Below are positions 7,123 through 15,336 of a stretch of DNA of 35,660 bases, piece by piece; positions within the stretch are counted from its first letter, which is position 1; every line of letters starts with the position of its first letter. Position numbers and translations under genes: made by a program. The notes below the pieces were generated by a model, which saw nothing but the letters and a program-made list of their open reading frames with translations, was not told the DNA's origin and made no database searches. Origin of the DNA: Methanoculleus sp. UBA303 (lineage in GTDB: Archaea; Halobacteriota; Methanomicrobia; Methanomicrobiales; Methanoculleaceae). The stretch is from NCBI GenBank assembly GCA_002501655.1, contig DANY01000045.1, positions 1 through 35,660 on the forward strand, given 5' to 3'.

Positions 7123-9025
7123 CGAGTTTCGCCCGCTTCGCCTCGATGTGCCCGACGATCCCCTCCACCGCCGCGCTCGCGTCTGTCTCGATGTGGAGCA
7201 CTCCGCCCGTGATGCCGGGCAGGTCCTCGGTGAGGAGTCTCACGAGGTCCGGCCCCCCGGTGACCGTCGGGACCGGGTTGACGTAGGTGTAGAGACCGAG
7301 CGCGAGCGCGAAGAGGGCGTCGATCGTCGCCTTCTGCTCCATGTACTCCGGGGCGGCGACGGCGACCGGGAGGTCGGGGAGAGGGACGCCGCCGAGGGCT
7401 TCGGAGATCGAAGAGAGGAGGTCGGCGCACCGGCCGGTGTCGGTGCAGGTCCCGAATCCGAGCACCGGCGGGACGCCGAGCGCCGTGCAGAGCCCGGCGA
7501 GCCCCGGCCCGGCCTTCTCTCGCGCCTCCGGGGAGCAGAGCCCGGCGACCTGGAGGCCCGCAACCCCGCACCCCATCCCGAGGATCAGGATGTCGCGGGC
7601 GATCAGGCTCTCCGCGACCGCGACGGTGTGGACGTCCTGCCCGGTGTCGCGCAGCGTGGTGCAGGAGACGAGCCCCACGACGCCCCGGATGGTCCCGTCC
7701 TTTATGGCGGAGAGGAGCGGGTCGAGGCTCCCCCCGAGCGCCGCGACGATGCTCTCGGGCGCGAACCCGACCACCGCCTCCCGCACGGGAAGGCCCCGGA
7801 TCGCCTCTATCATTCTGTGGCGTTCCTTGAAGTTCTCGATCCCCATCGAAAGGAGCGTCGCCGCCTGCTCCTTCGCCTCCTCGGGGACGTACTCGAGCCG
7901 CTCGCCCCCGCCCTCAAAGACCACGACCTCGCTGACCGGGATCAGTTTGAAGTGGTACTTCTCAGCGTAGAGGGGGTCGAGCGGGAGCGAGCAGTTCATA
8001 TCGGCGGCAAAGACATCGACCGCTCCGGTGGCGAGCACCGCCTCCTGCATGATCCAGTTCCCGGTATAGCCGTAGAAGACGTCGTCCATCTCCCGGCGCT
8101 GGATCAGTTCCTGCCCGGTCTCTATGTTCGCGATGACCCGGAGCCCCTTCGCCCCCGCCGCCCGCGCCTTCTCCTGCCACTCCCCGGTGCGGGCTAGGTC
8201 GATGAGGGCGAACCCGAGGAAGGGCTCGTGGCCGTTCGGGAGGATATTGACGTAGTCAGGGTCGAGCACCCCGAGGTCGACCCGCATGGGGTGCGGCCGG
8301 GGGATGCCGTAGAGGATGTCCTGGATGTACTCGAGCACAATCTGGCTCTGGTAGGCCATCGCGACACCGAGGCGCATCGCCCGCATGGCATGGCTCGCGA
8401 ACCAGCCGTCGACGTTCGTCAGGGTGGAGGCGGTATCGACGATCGTCTCCCCGTAGATCCCGCCCGGGAAGAGGTTGAGCCTCCTCCAGACCTCTTTTCG
8501 CTCTGGGGGGGCGAGCCGCTCCACGATCCGGCTCGGCTCGTGGGTGAACCGGTGGAAGTCCTCCTCCACGAAGTCACAGAGCCGGAGCGCGATCTCGGCG
8601 TCGCTCCCGCCGGTCTCGATCCCAAGGCGCTCCGCAAACGTCCGGAGTTTCTCCGGTTCGGCGATGGAGAACGGGGTTTTGCCCTCGGCGGTCGCCCGGA
8701 GGGTCCGGACCGCCTGCGCCGCGTGGAAGTGGTAGTTCGATGCTCCCATGACGTTCCGGAGAAGCATCATCCGCATCGCCATACCGTCGGCGCTGATCCC
8801 GCAGACGCCCCGCCGGTTCCGGGCGGCGTCGGCCCGGCAGGGGCCGTTTGAACAGAAGTCGCACCGTGCCCCCGCCTGGCAGAAGGCGCACCGCCGGTCG
8901 GGGTCGCCGCCGAATCCCTGGGCCTCGTAGCGGTCCCAGACATTGGACATGCCGTCTTTCTTGAGCCGGTCGTAGATGGTTCTCACCGAATCATGGTAGG
9001 ATATCCTGTTGCTCTCCATGGTCAT
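7115..9025 (-). CDS. cooS: CooS-like Ni,Fe carbon monoxide dehydrogenase homologue with Glu in place of an active-site Cys
   Basis: A 636-residue CooS-family protein (close to full family length). N-terminal cluster Cys are C55, C58, C63, C75 (B-cluster) and C46/C49 in a CxxC, the spacing seen in CODHs with a 2Fe-2S D-cluster. C-cluster ligand counterparts: His266 (NGHEP), Cys345 (MNCSLP), Cys455 (SCTTL), Cys486 (GMGCG) and Cys527 (GTCTD). The usual Cys in the CCTGNE motif (Cys295 in Carboxydothermus CODH-II) is Glu302 here (IETGQE). In the related hybrid-cluster protein, Glu is a ligand at the matching place. The catalytic Lys (MEQKA) is kept, but the His proton-relay positions are partly lost. 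ATG 9025 is chosen over TTG 9046 because GGGAGAGG lies eight bases upstream. No CdhABCDE or CooF/CooC genes are adjacent. CO oxidation should not be assumed; a hydroxylamine or NO-type reduction is an alternative. Confidence 0.85.
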   Translation of the reverse strand: MTMESNRISYHDSVRTIYDRLKKDGMSNVWDRYEAQGFGGDPDRRCAFCQAGARCDFCSNGPCRADAARNRRGVCGISADGMAMRMMLLRNVMGASNYHFHAAQAVRTLRATAEGKTPFSIAEPEKLRTFAERLGIETGGSDAEIALRLCDFVEEDFHRFTHEPSRIVERLAPPERKEVWRRLNLFPGGIYGETIVDTASTLTNVDGWFASHAMRAMRLGVAMAYQSQIVLEYIQDILYGIPRPHPMRVDLGVLDPDYVNILPNGHEPFLGFALIDLARTGEWQEKARAAGAKGLRVIANIETGQELIQRREMDDVFYGYTGNWIMQEAVLATGAVDVFAADMNCSLPLDPLYAEKYHFKLIPVSEVVVFEGGGERLEYVPEEAKEQAATLLSMGIENFKERHRMIEAIRGLPVREAVVGFAPESIVAALGGSLDPLLSAIKDGTIRGVVGLVSCTTLRDTGQDVHTVAVAESLIARDILILGMGCGVAGLQVAGLCSPEAREKAGPGLAGLCTALGVPPVLGFGTCTDTGRCADLLSSISEALGGVPLPDLPVAVAAPEYMEQKATIDALFALALGLYTYVNPVPTVTGGPDLVRLLTEDLPGITGGVLHIETDASAAVEGIVGHIEAKRAKLGI

Positions 9026-9048
9026 GGGGAGTGACCTCTCCCACAACC

Positions 9049-9417
9049 TTAAGTAGATGCCGGCACTACCGTCAACCCTTCCTCGATATACCGTTTCAGC
9101 GCCACGGCGTTGTTATGCTCCTCATCTTTGGCGGCGTAGAGGAGCGTGACGGTCCCCTCATCTGCCTCATGCCGGAGCCGGGCAAGCTGCTCCTCCCTCT
9201 CCCCGAGTTCGGCCCGGTAACGTCGCAGGAACTCCTCCCACTTCGTCGGGTCGTGCCCGAACCAGTGGCGCAGCTCATTGCTCGGCGCAATATCCTTCTC
9301 CCACCGGTCGAGTAACGCCCTCTCCTTCGAGATGCCCCTCGGCCAGAGCCGGTCAACGAGGACTCGGGCGCCGTCATCCTCGGAGGGTTCTTCGTAGATC
9401 CGCTTTGTGCGTATCAT
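9049..9417 (-). CDS. DUF488 family protein
   Basis: A 122-residue protein with the DUF488 signature: MIRTKRIYEEPS at the start, RVLVDRLWPRGISKERA, then WFGHDPTKWEEF and a C-terminal VTLLYAAKDEEHNNAVALK. The start at 9417 matches the conserved family N-terminus; longer readings to 9774 are spurious. A TATA-like element (gttaagtg on the minus strand, about 9440-9448) sits 27 bases upstream, implying a leaderless mRNA. Its stop is 23 bases before the CooS-like ATG, so the two may be co-transcribed. Biochemical function is not established. Confidence 0.85.
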   Translation of the reverse strand: MIRTKRIYEEPSEDDGARVLVDRLWPRGISKERALLDRWEKDIAPSNELRHWFGHDPTKWEEFLRRYRAELGEREEQLARLRHEADEGTVTLLYAAKDEEHNNAVALKRYIEEGLTVVPAST

Positions 9418-9533
9418 GGGGCGGGAGTATGGCGGCCCCTCACTTAACCCTGTCCCCCGGAGTAACCAGGCCTGTGCGGGCATGATTCCCGCCGGTGGGG
9501 GTCCTCCGGGGTGCGGAGGGCAGCCCTGCGAAA

Positions 9534-9541
9534 GGTATATC
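9534..9541 (+). promoter_or_regulatory. TATA box of DUF4399-like/cupredoxin gene
   Basis: GGTATATC preceded by a purine-rich AAA (BRE-like) lies about 32 bases before the ATG at 9569. Archaeal initiation about 25 bases downstream gives a very short leader and argues against the earlier ATG at 9542. Confidence 0.5.
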
Positions 9542-9568
9542 ATGCTCGCTTCCCTCCTCCCGCCCCGT

Positions 9569-10333
9569 ATGACGAGATTGATGAGACTCCTGATCTTCAC
9601 CCTGGTGATAGGGTGTGTAGCCCTCTTCTCCGGGGTGGTCGCCCAGGAAGGGTATGTGAGCAACCAGACCGCGAACCAGACCGCCGAAGCGAACGTCACG
9701 ATCACGTCGCCGGAGGAGGGTGCCAACGTCACTGCCGGGAACGTGACGGTTGCGGTGAACCTGACGAACTTCACGCTGGTCGAGCCGACCGGCCAGCCGA
9801 GTGCACCGGGCGAAGGCCACCTGCACTACTACCTGGATGCCGTGGTCCCGACGAACGCAAGTGAGCCCGCCATCCCGAAGACCGGCGGCTACGTCATCTC
9901 CACGAACACCTCCTACACCTGGGAGAACGTGACGCCGGGAGCGCACAACCTCTCGGTCCAGGTGGTCAACAACGACCACACGCCGCTCATCCCGCTCGTG
10001 TACGATACGGTCAACGTGACGGTCGGCGGGAACGCGACCGGGAACGCAACGGTGGTGAACCTCACCGCAGAGAACATCGCCTTCGATACGGACACAATCA
10101 CAGTGCCTGCGGGGGCGAACGTGACCGTCCACTTCGTCAACAAGGATTCCGGCATCCCCCACAACTTCGCCGTCTACGACAGCAATCTCCGTTCCAAATC
10201 CATCTTCGTGGGCGAGATCATCACCGGGCCCGCCGAGACGAACTACACGTTTATGGCCCCCTCAGAACCCGGGACATACTACTTCCAGTGCGATGTTCAC
10301 CCGTCGATGAACGGTGATTTCATCGTGCAATGA
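9569..10333 (+). CDS. Secreted DUF4399-like / type-1 copper (cupredoxin) fusion protein
   Basis: A 254-residue exported protein. Residues 1-25 form a signal peptide (MTRLMRLLIFTLVIGCVALF, then VVAQ). Residues about 42-152 are a DUF4399-like beta domain with GEGHLHYYLD and NNDHTPL. Residues about 163-254 are a plastocyanin/azurin-like cupredoxin: His198 (IPHNF), Cys241 and His244 (CDVHP) and Met247 are the expected type-1 copper ligands. Copper-dependent electron transfer on the cell surface is predicted. The cupredoxin half closely matches the lipoprotein at 17004-17594, and the first half matches the partial gene at the window start, so this gene joins two domains found separately elsewhere. 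The ATG at 9569 is preferred from TATA spacing and signal-peptide form. Confidence 0.85.
   Translation: MTRLMRLLIFTLVIGCVALFSGVVAQEGYVSNQTANQTAEANVTITSPEEGANVTAGNVTVAVNLTNFTLVEPTGQPSAPGEGHLHYYLDAVVPTNASEPAIPKTGGYVISTNTSYTWENVTPGAHNLSVQVVNNDHTPLIPLVYDTVNVTVGGNATGNATVVNLTAENIAFDTDTITVPAGANVTVHFVNKDSGIPHNFAVYDSNLRSKSIFVGEIITGPAETNYTFMAPSEPGTYYFQCDVHPSMNGDFIVQ
9771..10030 (+). repeat. Dispersed repeat, copy 2 (other copy at 1-260)
   Basis: DNA closely matching window bases 1-260, inside the DUF4399-like domain. After the repeat the two genes diverge completely: a cupredoxin domain here, a Thr/Pro linker and GWN domain there. Confidence 0.75.
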
Positions 10334-10354
10334 TGCAGGACAGGATCGGTATGC

Positions 10355-10382
10355 GGAGAACGGGGATAACCCCGTCTCTCCT
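10355..10382. terminator. GC-rich hairpin between convergent genes
   Basis: ACGGGG (10360-10365) pairs with CCCCGT (10370-10375) around an ATAA loop; the stem extends outward through GGAG/CTCC with one bulged base. It lies in the 69-bp spacer between the convergent cupredoxin and PAS genes and probably terminates both. Confidence 0.5.
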
Positions 10383-10402
10383 CTCTTTGCGTCTGTCCGG
10401 CG

Positions 10403-13024
10403 CTACACCAGTTCGTGCCTGCGGAGGAACTCCCGGATCTCCCTTGATTCCACCCAGCCCCGGTCGAGCTGCCTGACGATATCGTTGATCCGCCAGACCT
10501 GCTTGCGGATCCGCTCAGACGCCTGCTCATCATCCAGGAGCTCTGACGTGGCGAGGATGACCTGCAGGGGCAGGCGGATGTGATCGCCGAGGATAGCGAA
10601 CTGCTCCATGTTCTGCTCGATCTGGGTGAACGCCTGGTGCCGCATCTCCTCAGACCGTCTCTGCTCGGTTATGTCGTAGGAGAGCACCGCGACCCGCACC
10701 ACGTTTCCCTCTGCATCCGCGACCGGGAAGAGGGAGTTGTAGAGGACCATCCCCTCCCGCTCATCGACAAACCGGATCGGCCGGCCCGTCGCGAAGACCT
10801 CCCCGATGATCTCCCGCCGTCTCGCGGCGACCTCCGGCGGGAGGTGGTCATATATCGGTGTGCCCATGAGTTCCTGAACACTTCCTCCGAACCTCTCGGC
10901 AACCACCTCGTTCAGGACGAGGATGGTGCCGTCGCGGTCGATGAGCATCACCGCGTTTGGCGATGCGTTCATGAGCGCCCGGAACCGGCCTTCGCTCTCT
11001 ATGAGGGCCGCCTCAGCCCGCTTCCGCTCACGGATATCGATCCCGATCCCGACACGCGTATCGTCGGAGAGACGGATGTTTGCCCAGGCGGTCTCGACGA
11101 CGGAGCCGTCCTTGGCGACCAGCAGGAGGTCGCGCCACCCCGGCTCCAAGGACCGCATGTAGTCGCCGGCCATATTCCGGTACTCCGGGTCGGGGAAGAA
11201 TCTCGCCATCAGGTCCCCCCTGGCCCCATCCTCCTCCGACCAGCCCAGCACCCTCTGGAACTCCCGGTTGAGGCGGAAGAACCTGAGATCCGGGTCATAG
11301 ATCGTGATCATCACCGGGATGGTATCGATGATCCCCTGCAGGAGCTCCTGCTGGTGTTCCAGCGCCTGGCGGGACTGCTTCTGTCCGGTGATATCCATCG
11401 TGACGCCGACGGCCCGGGTGACGTTCCCGGCCTCATCCTTCTGGACCTCACCCCGTGACTCCAGCCAGGCCACCGCGCCCGTGTCGGGGCGGATGATCCG
11501 GTACTCGGTGTGGTAGAACCCGCTTTGCTCTTCTTCGGAGCGCAGGCGGTCTATATCATCAGGGTGGACCAGCGCCAGCCTCTCCTCGGGCCGGGTAAAG
11601 GGCGGCCGCCCGTAGATCCCCTCAACGTCGCCGCTGACCCTGAGCCAGCCGGTGGCGGGGTCCCAGTTCCAGGCGATCATCCTTGCGGAGGTGAGGGCCA
11701 GTTCGAGCCGCTGCTGCTGGATGCGCAGTTCCCCTTCCATCAGCTTCCGGTCGGTGATCTCGGTGCTGACGCTCCCGAACAGGTCTTTTCCGATGGGGAA
11801 GTTGGAGGAGATGTAGTAGCGGTTGCCCCAAAAACCGTGCTCATACTTCTGCCCGACGCCTGACGCCATGGCCTCCCGCGACCGCGCAAGATATTCGGCC
11901 ATCGGCTCCGCGCCAAAGAGGTCGGTGACGCGCTTCCCGACGATCTTGTCCAGCCTGCCGAGGTCGCGCTGTGAGACCGGGTTTGCGTCACGCAGGATCC
12001 AGTCCACGATCTCGCCATGCTCATCGCGGACCATCTCATAGATCTCGACGGAGTCGCTCGTGTTCTCAAAGAGTCCCCGGTATTTCTCCTCACTCGCCTG
12101 CAGTTCCTCTTCCATCCGTTTCCTGTCGGTTACATCGGAGAGGACCGCTACTGCATAGCGCATGATGCCGCTCTCGTCGTGGATGGGAGCGGAACTGACG
12201 TTTATGTAAATCCAGGTGCCGTCTGCCCGGAGGATCCGGATCTCCTCATCCCTCACCACCTCCCCGCTGGCAACCGACCGGGCGATCGGCCACTCATCGG
12301 GCAGGTAGGGCCGCCCATCAGGACGAAGCCCGCTGAATGCCCTGATATCGCGCGGCATGTCGGGTCGCCCCCACATCCGGCGTAACTGCTTGTTGTAGTG
12401 GATGAGCCTTCCCGACTGGGCTTCGGCGATGGCGACACCCTCGGGCATCTGTTCGATGATGGCTTGCAGCAGGGAACGCTCCTCTTCCGCCCCTGCAAGG
12501 AGCCGGTCCTGCTCTGTGCTCTCCGGGAGCGTCGGGTGCTCCTGTGGCCGCTCCCGGATCAGCCACCGCTTTTCCCCGGCACCACGGCCGGCGGCGGTGA
12601 TCGTGACCGGGGCCGGGGCGCCGCCCGGGGAGCGCAGGGTTGTTTCCCGGGATGCGCACGCTTTCCCGGCACGGAGGTCGGCAAGTATGCGAGCGATCTC
12701 CGGTTGAGCGTCGGGGTAACCGCACGCCGCAAGGAGCGTCCCTGGCAGCGGCTCCCCGAGGAGGCTCGTTGCCGCCGGGTTTGCCTCGACGATCCTGCCG
12801 TCCGCGTCCGTCACCACGAACCCATCAGGGGAGGATCCGACGAGGTCCCGGAGCTGCTGCCGCTCCTCCTCTGCCCGGGCTGCGTCTGCGATCAGGCTCT
12901 CTGCAGCACGAAGCAGGTTTTCGGGTGATGTGTTGTTGCCGGAACCTGCCGGCGGCTCGCGGGTGAGTTCACTGATACACTGCCGGATGGCCTGTACCTG
13001 TTGGTCCAGAGGAATCTCCTGCAT
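10403..13024 (-). CDS. Multi-PAS sensor protein with degenerate DHp domain and no ATPase domain
   Basis: An 873-residue soluble protein. About six PAS/PAC modules can be read in order: near residues 60-125, 185-300, 310-425, 440-550, 560-670 and 680-790, each followed by a VxxDIT/DIR-type PAC end. The C-terminal ~75 residues (FAILGDHIRLPLQVIL, then LDRGWVESREIREFLRRHEL) resemble the DHp helix pair of methanogen histidine kinases, with an H-box-like DHIR..L. No HATPase domain follows; the protein ends there. This layout recurs in Methanomicrobiales and may act as a phosphotransfer or scaffolding sensor rather than an autonomous kinase. No transmembrane segments are seen, so the signal is cytoplasmic (redox, light or ligand). 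The ATG at 13024 has a GAGGT ribosome site. Confidence 0.85.
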   Translation of the reverse strand: MQEIPLDQQVQAIRQCISELTREPPAGSGNNTSPENLLRAAESLIADAARAEEERQQLRDLVGSSPDGFVVTDADGRIVEANPAATSLLGEPLPGTLLAACGYPDAQPEIARILADLRAGKACASRETTLRSPGGAPAPVTITAAGRGAGEKRWLIRERPQEHPTLPESTEQDRLLAGAEEERSLLQAIIEQMPEGVAIAEAQSGRLIHYNKQLRRMWGRPDMPRDIRAFSGLRPDGRPYLPDEWPIARSVASGEVVRDEEIRILRADGTWIYINVSSAPIHDESGIMRYAVAVLSDVTDRKRMEEELQASEEKYRGLFENTSDSVEIYEMVRDEHGEIVDWILRDANPVSQRDLGRLDKIVGKRVTDLFGAEPMAEYLARSREAMASGVGQKYEHGFWGNRYYISSNFPIGKDLFGSVSTEITDRKLMEGELRIQQQRLELALTSARMIAWNWDPATGWLRVSGDVEGIYGRPPFTRPEERLALVHPDDIDRLRSEEEQSGFYHTEYRIIRPDTGAVAWLESRGEVQKDEAGNVTRAVGVTMDITGQKQSRQALEHQQELLQGIIDTIPVMITIYDPDLRFFRLNREFQRVLGWSEEDGARGDLMARFFPDPEYRNMAGDYMRSLEPGWRDLLLVAKDGSVVETAWANIRLSDDTRVGIGIDIRERKRAEAALIESEGRFRALMNASPNAVMLIDRDGTILVLNEVVAERFGGSVQELMGTPIYDHLPPEVAARRREIIGEVFATGRPIRFVDEREGMVLYNSLFPVADAEGNVVRVAVLSYDITEQRRSEEMRHQAFTQIEQNMEQFAILGDHIRLPLQVILATSELLDDEQASERIRKQVWRINDIVRQLDRGWVESREIREFLRRHELV

Positions 13025-13211
13025 ATTACCTCGTCTTACTGCCGGCGGACCTGCCGGGCCGGGTGAGTGGACGCAAGGGTGACCGGACGAGGAAAAATAT
13101 TCTGGCTATCGCGTAGGGGTGCATACGGGCCTCTTGCCGCTGGAACCGGTATACCGGACTCCCGCCCTGCCGGGCGGTAGATCACGGTTCAGGGATAGCA
13201 AGCGTAATTCG

Positions 13212-13247
13212 TATCACCTGGTCGGTGATATATTTTCTCGTATCACC
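13212..13247. repeat. Three TATCACC half-sites flanking an AT-rich core: candidate operator
   Basis: TATCACC (13212-13218), its inverse GGTGATA (13224-13230) and a further TATCACC (13241-13247) occur in 36 bases. The first two form a perfect 7-bp inverted repeat with a 5-bp spacer, and an AT core (tatatttt, about 13229-13236) separates the second from the third. The arrangement suggests a dimeric regulator site over a promoter. It is 180 bases upstream of the ahb-linked operon start. Confidence 0.45.
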
Positions 13248-13393
13248 CCGGGCGAAGAAGCGCGGATTTCCGGAATGCCCGCCGGAGGCTGCACCGGATC
13301 CCGTGTGCAGGGAGAACCCGGGAAACCGGCCGGCCTCTCCGCGACGACGCTCAAGGGCCGTCACAGAGCGCCAGGCATATGCTTCCGGGAAAA

Positions 13394-13401
13394 GGTTAAT
13401 A
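13394..13401 (+). promoter_or_regulatory. TATA box of the ahb-linked operon
   Basis: GGTTAATA preceded by GGAAAA (BRE-like) lies about 30 bases before the ATG at 13428, predicting a leaderless or near-leaderless transcript for the small membrane protein and the following ahb genes. Confidence 0.5.
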
Positions 13402-13427
13402 CCCCCGACGCAGAGGAACGGCCCGGC

Positions 13428-13769
13428 ATGGGAGATACGGCAAAGGAGGTTAAGATCGCACGGGTCCTCATTACTATATCGGTAATCTTCGGGCTCTTTG
13501 CTGTCGTGACGCTCCTGTATATCGGAATCGGCGGTCTTGCAGGAAAGACCGTTCCCGGCATCTTCCCGGCGGGGGCGCTCCTCCTTGCCGCAGTCAAGGC
13601 TGCCGGGACCGGGTTCGGGCTTGCGGCGCACCGGACGATTACCCGGGGCGACCTCCGGAGGGCCGGGCGATACGCTCTCGTCGCAAGCCTCCTCCCGCCC
13701 CTCGACCTGATCGTGCTCTTCGCCGGGCTGCTCGCCCTCTTTCTGCACAGGGAGGGCGAGGCGGGGTGA
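13428..13769 (+). CDS. Small integral membrane protein, first gene of the ahb operon
   Basis: A 113-residue protein, MGDTAKEVKIARVLITISV at the start, with about four hydrophobic segments (about 10-32, 38-60, and two between 75 and 107) and a short charged C-terminus. I do not recognise a family. The start at 13428 fits a TATA box 30 bases upstream; longer frames back to 13119 are unlikely. Its stop codon overlaps the GTG start of ahbD (GTGA), which implies translational coupling and a role linked to haem synthesis or to the membrane cytochrome. It might help haem insertion or membrane delivery; that is conjecture. Confidence 0.7.
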   Translation: MGDTAKEVKIARVLITISVIFGLFAVVTLLYIGIGGLAGKTVPGIFPAGALLLAAVKAAGTGFGLAAHRTITRGDLRRAGRYALVASLLPPLDLIVLFAGLLALFLHREGEAG

Positions 13770-14843
13770 CGGGCCGAGGCGTGAACGCCGGCAGCGGGCC
13801 CCATATCATCTCCTGGAACGTCACGTCGCGGTGCCCCCTGGCCTGCGCCCACTGCTACATCGACGCGGGCGAGGACGGGTCTCCGGGAGACCTCGACACC
13901 GCTGAAGGAATGACCCTGAGCGATCAGGTTGCCGCCGTCGGTCGGCCGATCCTGGTCCTCAGCGGTGGCGAACCGCTCCTCCGCCCTGATATCTTCGACC
14001 TTGCCGGCTACGCCGCCGGGCGCGGTCTGCGGGTCGCCATGGGCACAAGCGGCGTCCTCGTCACCGACGCCGTCGCGGGCCGGGTACGGGATGCTGGCAT
14101 CCGGAAGGTGGCGGTCAGCCTCGACTCCACAGACCCGGGTGTCCACGACGCCTTCCGGGGCCATTAGCGGTGCCTGGGAGAGGGCGGTCGACGGGATCCG
14201 TGCTCTCCGGAGAGCGGGCGTCCCCGTCCAGATCCACACAACGGTCAATGGATCTGACGCCGGCGAGGTCGATAGAGTCATCGCGTTCGGGAAGAGTCTC
14301 GGTGTCCGCGACTACCAGTTCTTCTTCCTGGTGCCGACGGGCCGGGGAGAAGACCTCGCCGGTATCCCGTCTGAGGCCCATGAAGCGGCGATCGGGCGCA
14401 TCCTCGCGCACGCCCGGGAACCGGGGCTCTCGGTCCGGCCGACCTGCGCCCCGCAGTTCGTGCGGGTGGCCGCCCGGATGGGGCTTGACCCTGCACGGTG
14501 GGGCAGGGGGTGCATCGCCGGCACCAGGTACTGCCGTATCACCCCGGCGGGGGACGTCACACCCTGCCCGTACCTGCCTCTCCCGGTCGGAAACATCAGG
14601 CGAGAATCCTTCGCCGATATCTGGCACGGCTCCGATATCCTCGCCGCGCTCCGCGACCCCGACCGTCTCGGGGGGAAGTGCGGGCGGTGCGAGTACCGCC
14701 GGGCCTGCGGCGGGTGTCGTGCACGGGCCTACGGGGTCGGGCACCGGCGCGGCGATGCCTGCGGCGGCCCGGCCGGCGATATCCTGGCGGAAGACCCCTG
14801 CTGCCCCTACGAGCCGGGGCAGGGAGAGGTGAAGCATGACTGA
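13766..14843 (+). CDS. ahbD: AhbD-like radical SAM haem synthase (frameshifted)
   Basis: A radical SAM/SPASM protein of the AhbD/NirJ2 type, expected to convert Fe-coproporphyrin III to haem b by oxidative decarboxylation. The SAM-cluster motif is C23-C27-C30 (SRCPLACAHCY). The C-terminal part has GCIAGTRYCRI, CGRCEYRRACGGC and DPCCPYEPG, giving auxiliary Fe-S ligands. The reading frame breaks at 14157-14162: the first frame stops at 14165 after HDAFRG, and homology continues at once in the +1 frame with ISGAWERAV. Removing one base from the ggggcc run restores a 358-residue protein. Start is GTG 13766, overlapping the preceding stop. It overlaps ahbA by eight bases. Assignment to AhbD rather than AhbC rests on the ISWNVTSRC opening and the short N-terminus. 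Confidence 0.82.
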
Positions 14844-15336
14844 CCGGCACCTGGATACACTTGATCGGCAACTTCTTGAGGCACTGCAGGACAACTTTCC
14901 TCTGGCCCCGCGGCCGTGGCGCCGTATCGGGGATCGCGTCGGTATACCGGAGGACGAGGTGCTCCGGCGGGTGCGCCGGCTCACCAGCGCGGGCATCATC
15001 CTGACCATATCGCCGGTCCTTGAGTCGGCGCGGATCGGCCTTCTGGCCTCCACGCTCATCGGCATGCGGGTGCCGGCGGGCCGGGTGGACGAGTTTGCGT
15101 CGGTCATCAACCGGGAACCCGGGGTCTCGCACAACTACCTCCGGGACCATGACTACAACCTCTGGTTCACGCTTGCCGCCCCCGACAGCGCGGCCCTGAG
15201 CCGGACGGTGCAGGATATCGCCGCCCGGACCGGGGTCTCCCCGGCCGATCTTCTGGACCTGCCGGCGGTGCGGCGGTTCAAGATCGGCGTCCGGTTCCGG
15301 TTCTTCCCGGACGGCGACGGGGGGGACGGCGCATGA
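14836..15336 (+). CDS. ahbA: Sirohaem decarboxylase subunit AhbA
   Basis: A 166-residue Lrp/AsnC-like protein of the AhbA/NirD-H family. With AhbB it removes two acetate carboxyls from sirohaem to give 12,18-didecarboxysirohaem. Visible features: an N-terminal winged helix (LDTLDRQLLEALQDNFPL, then VRRLTSAGIILTISPVLE), and a C-terminal ligand domain with VSHNYLRDHDYNLWFTLA, the region holding conserved active-site His, ending FKIGVRFRFF. Length is normal and the frame is intact. The ATG overlaps the end of ahbD and its own stop overlaps the ATG of ahbB (ATGA), indicating translational coupling and matched synthesis of the two subunits. Confidence 0.88.
   Translation: MTDRHLDTLDRQLLEALQDNFPLAPRPWRRIGDRVGIPEDEVLRRVRRLTSAGIILTISPVLESARIGLLASTLIGMRVPAGRVDEFASVINREPGVSHNYLRDHDYNLWFTLAAPDSAALSRTVQDIAARTGVSPADLLDLPAVRRFKIGVRFRFFPDGDGGDGA

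Larger units (their letters stand above)
13025..13427. other. Divergent intergenic region with promoters and repeat motifs
   Basis: About 400 bases without a credible gene, between the PAS gene and the ahb-linked operon. It holds an AT-rich element at 13093-13102 that can serve as a minus-strand TATA box for the PAS gene, the TATCACC repeats at 13212-13247, and the operon promoter at 13394-13401. Reading frames through it lack conserved sequence. Confidence 0.5.

Noticed and set aside
7148..8197. 349-codon plus-strand frame opposite CooS
   Set aside because: It is a shadow of the CooS-like gene, rich in Arg/Asp/Glu/Gly with no recognisable domain.
9049..9774. Longer version of the DUF488 gene starting at 9774
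   Set aside because: The family N-terminus is MIRTKRIYEEPS at 9417, and the extension is antisense to the cupredoxin gene.
13119..13427. Upstream extension of the small membrane protein
   Set aside because: The TATA element at 13394-13401 places transcription start downstream of it and the sequence is non-conserved.
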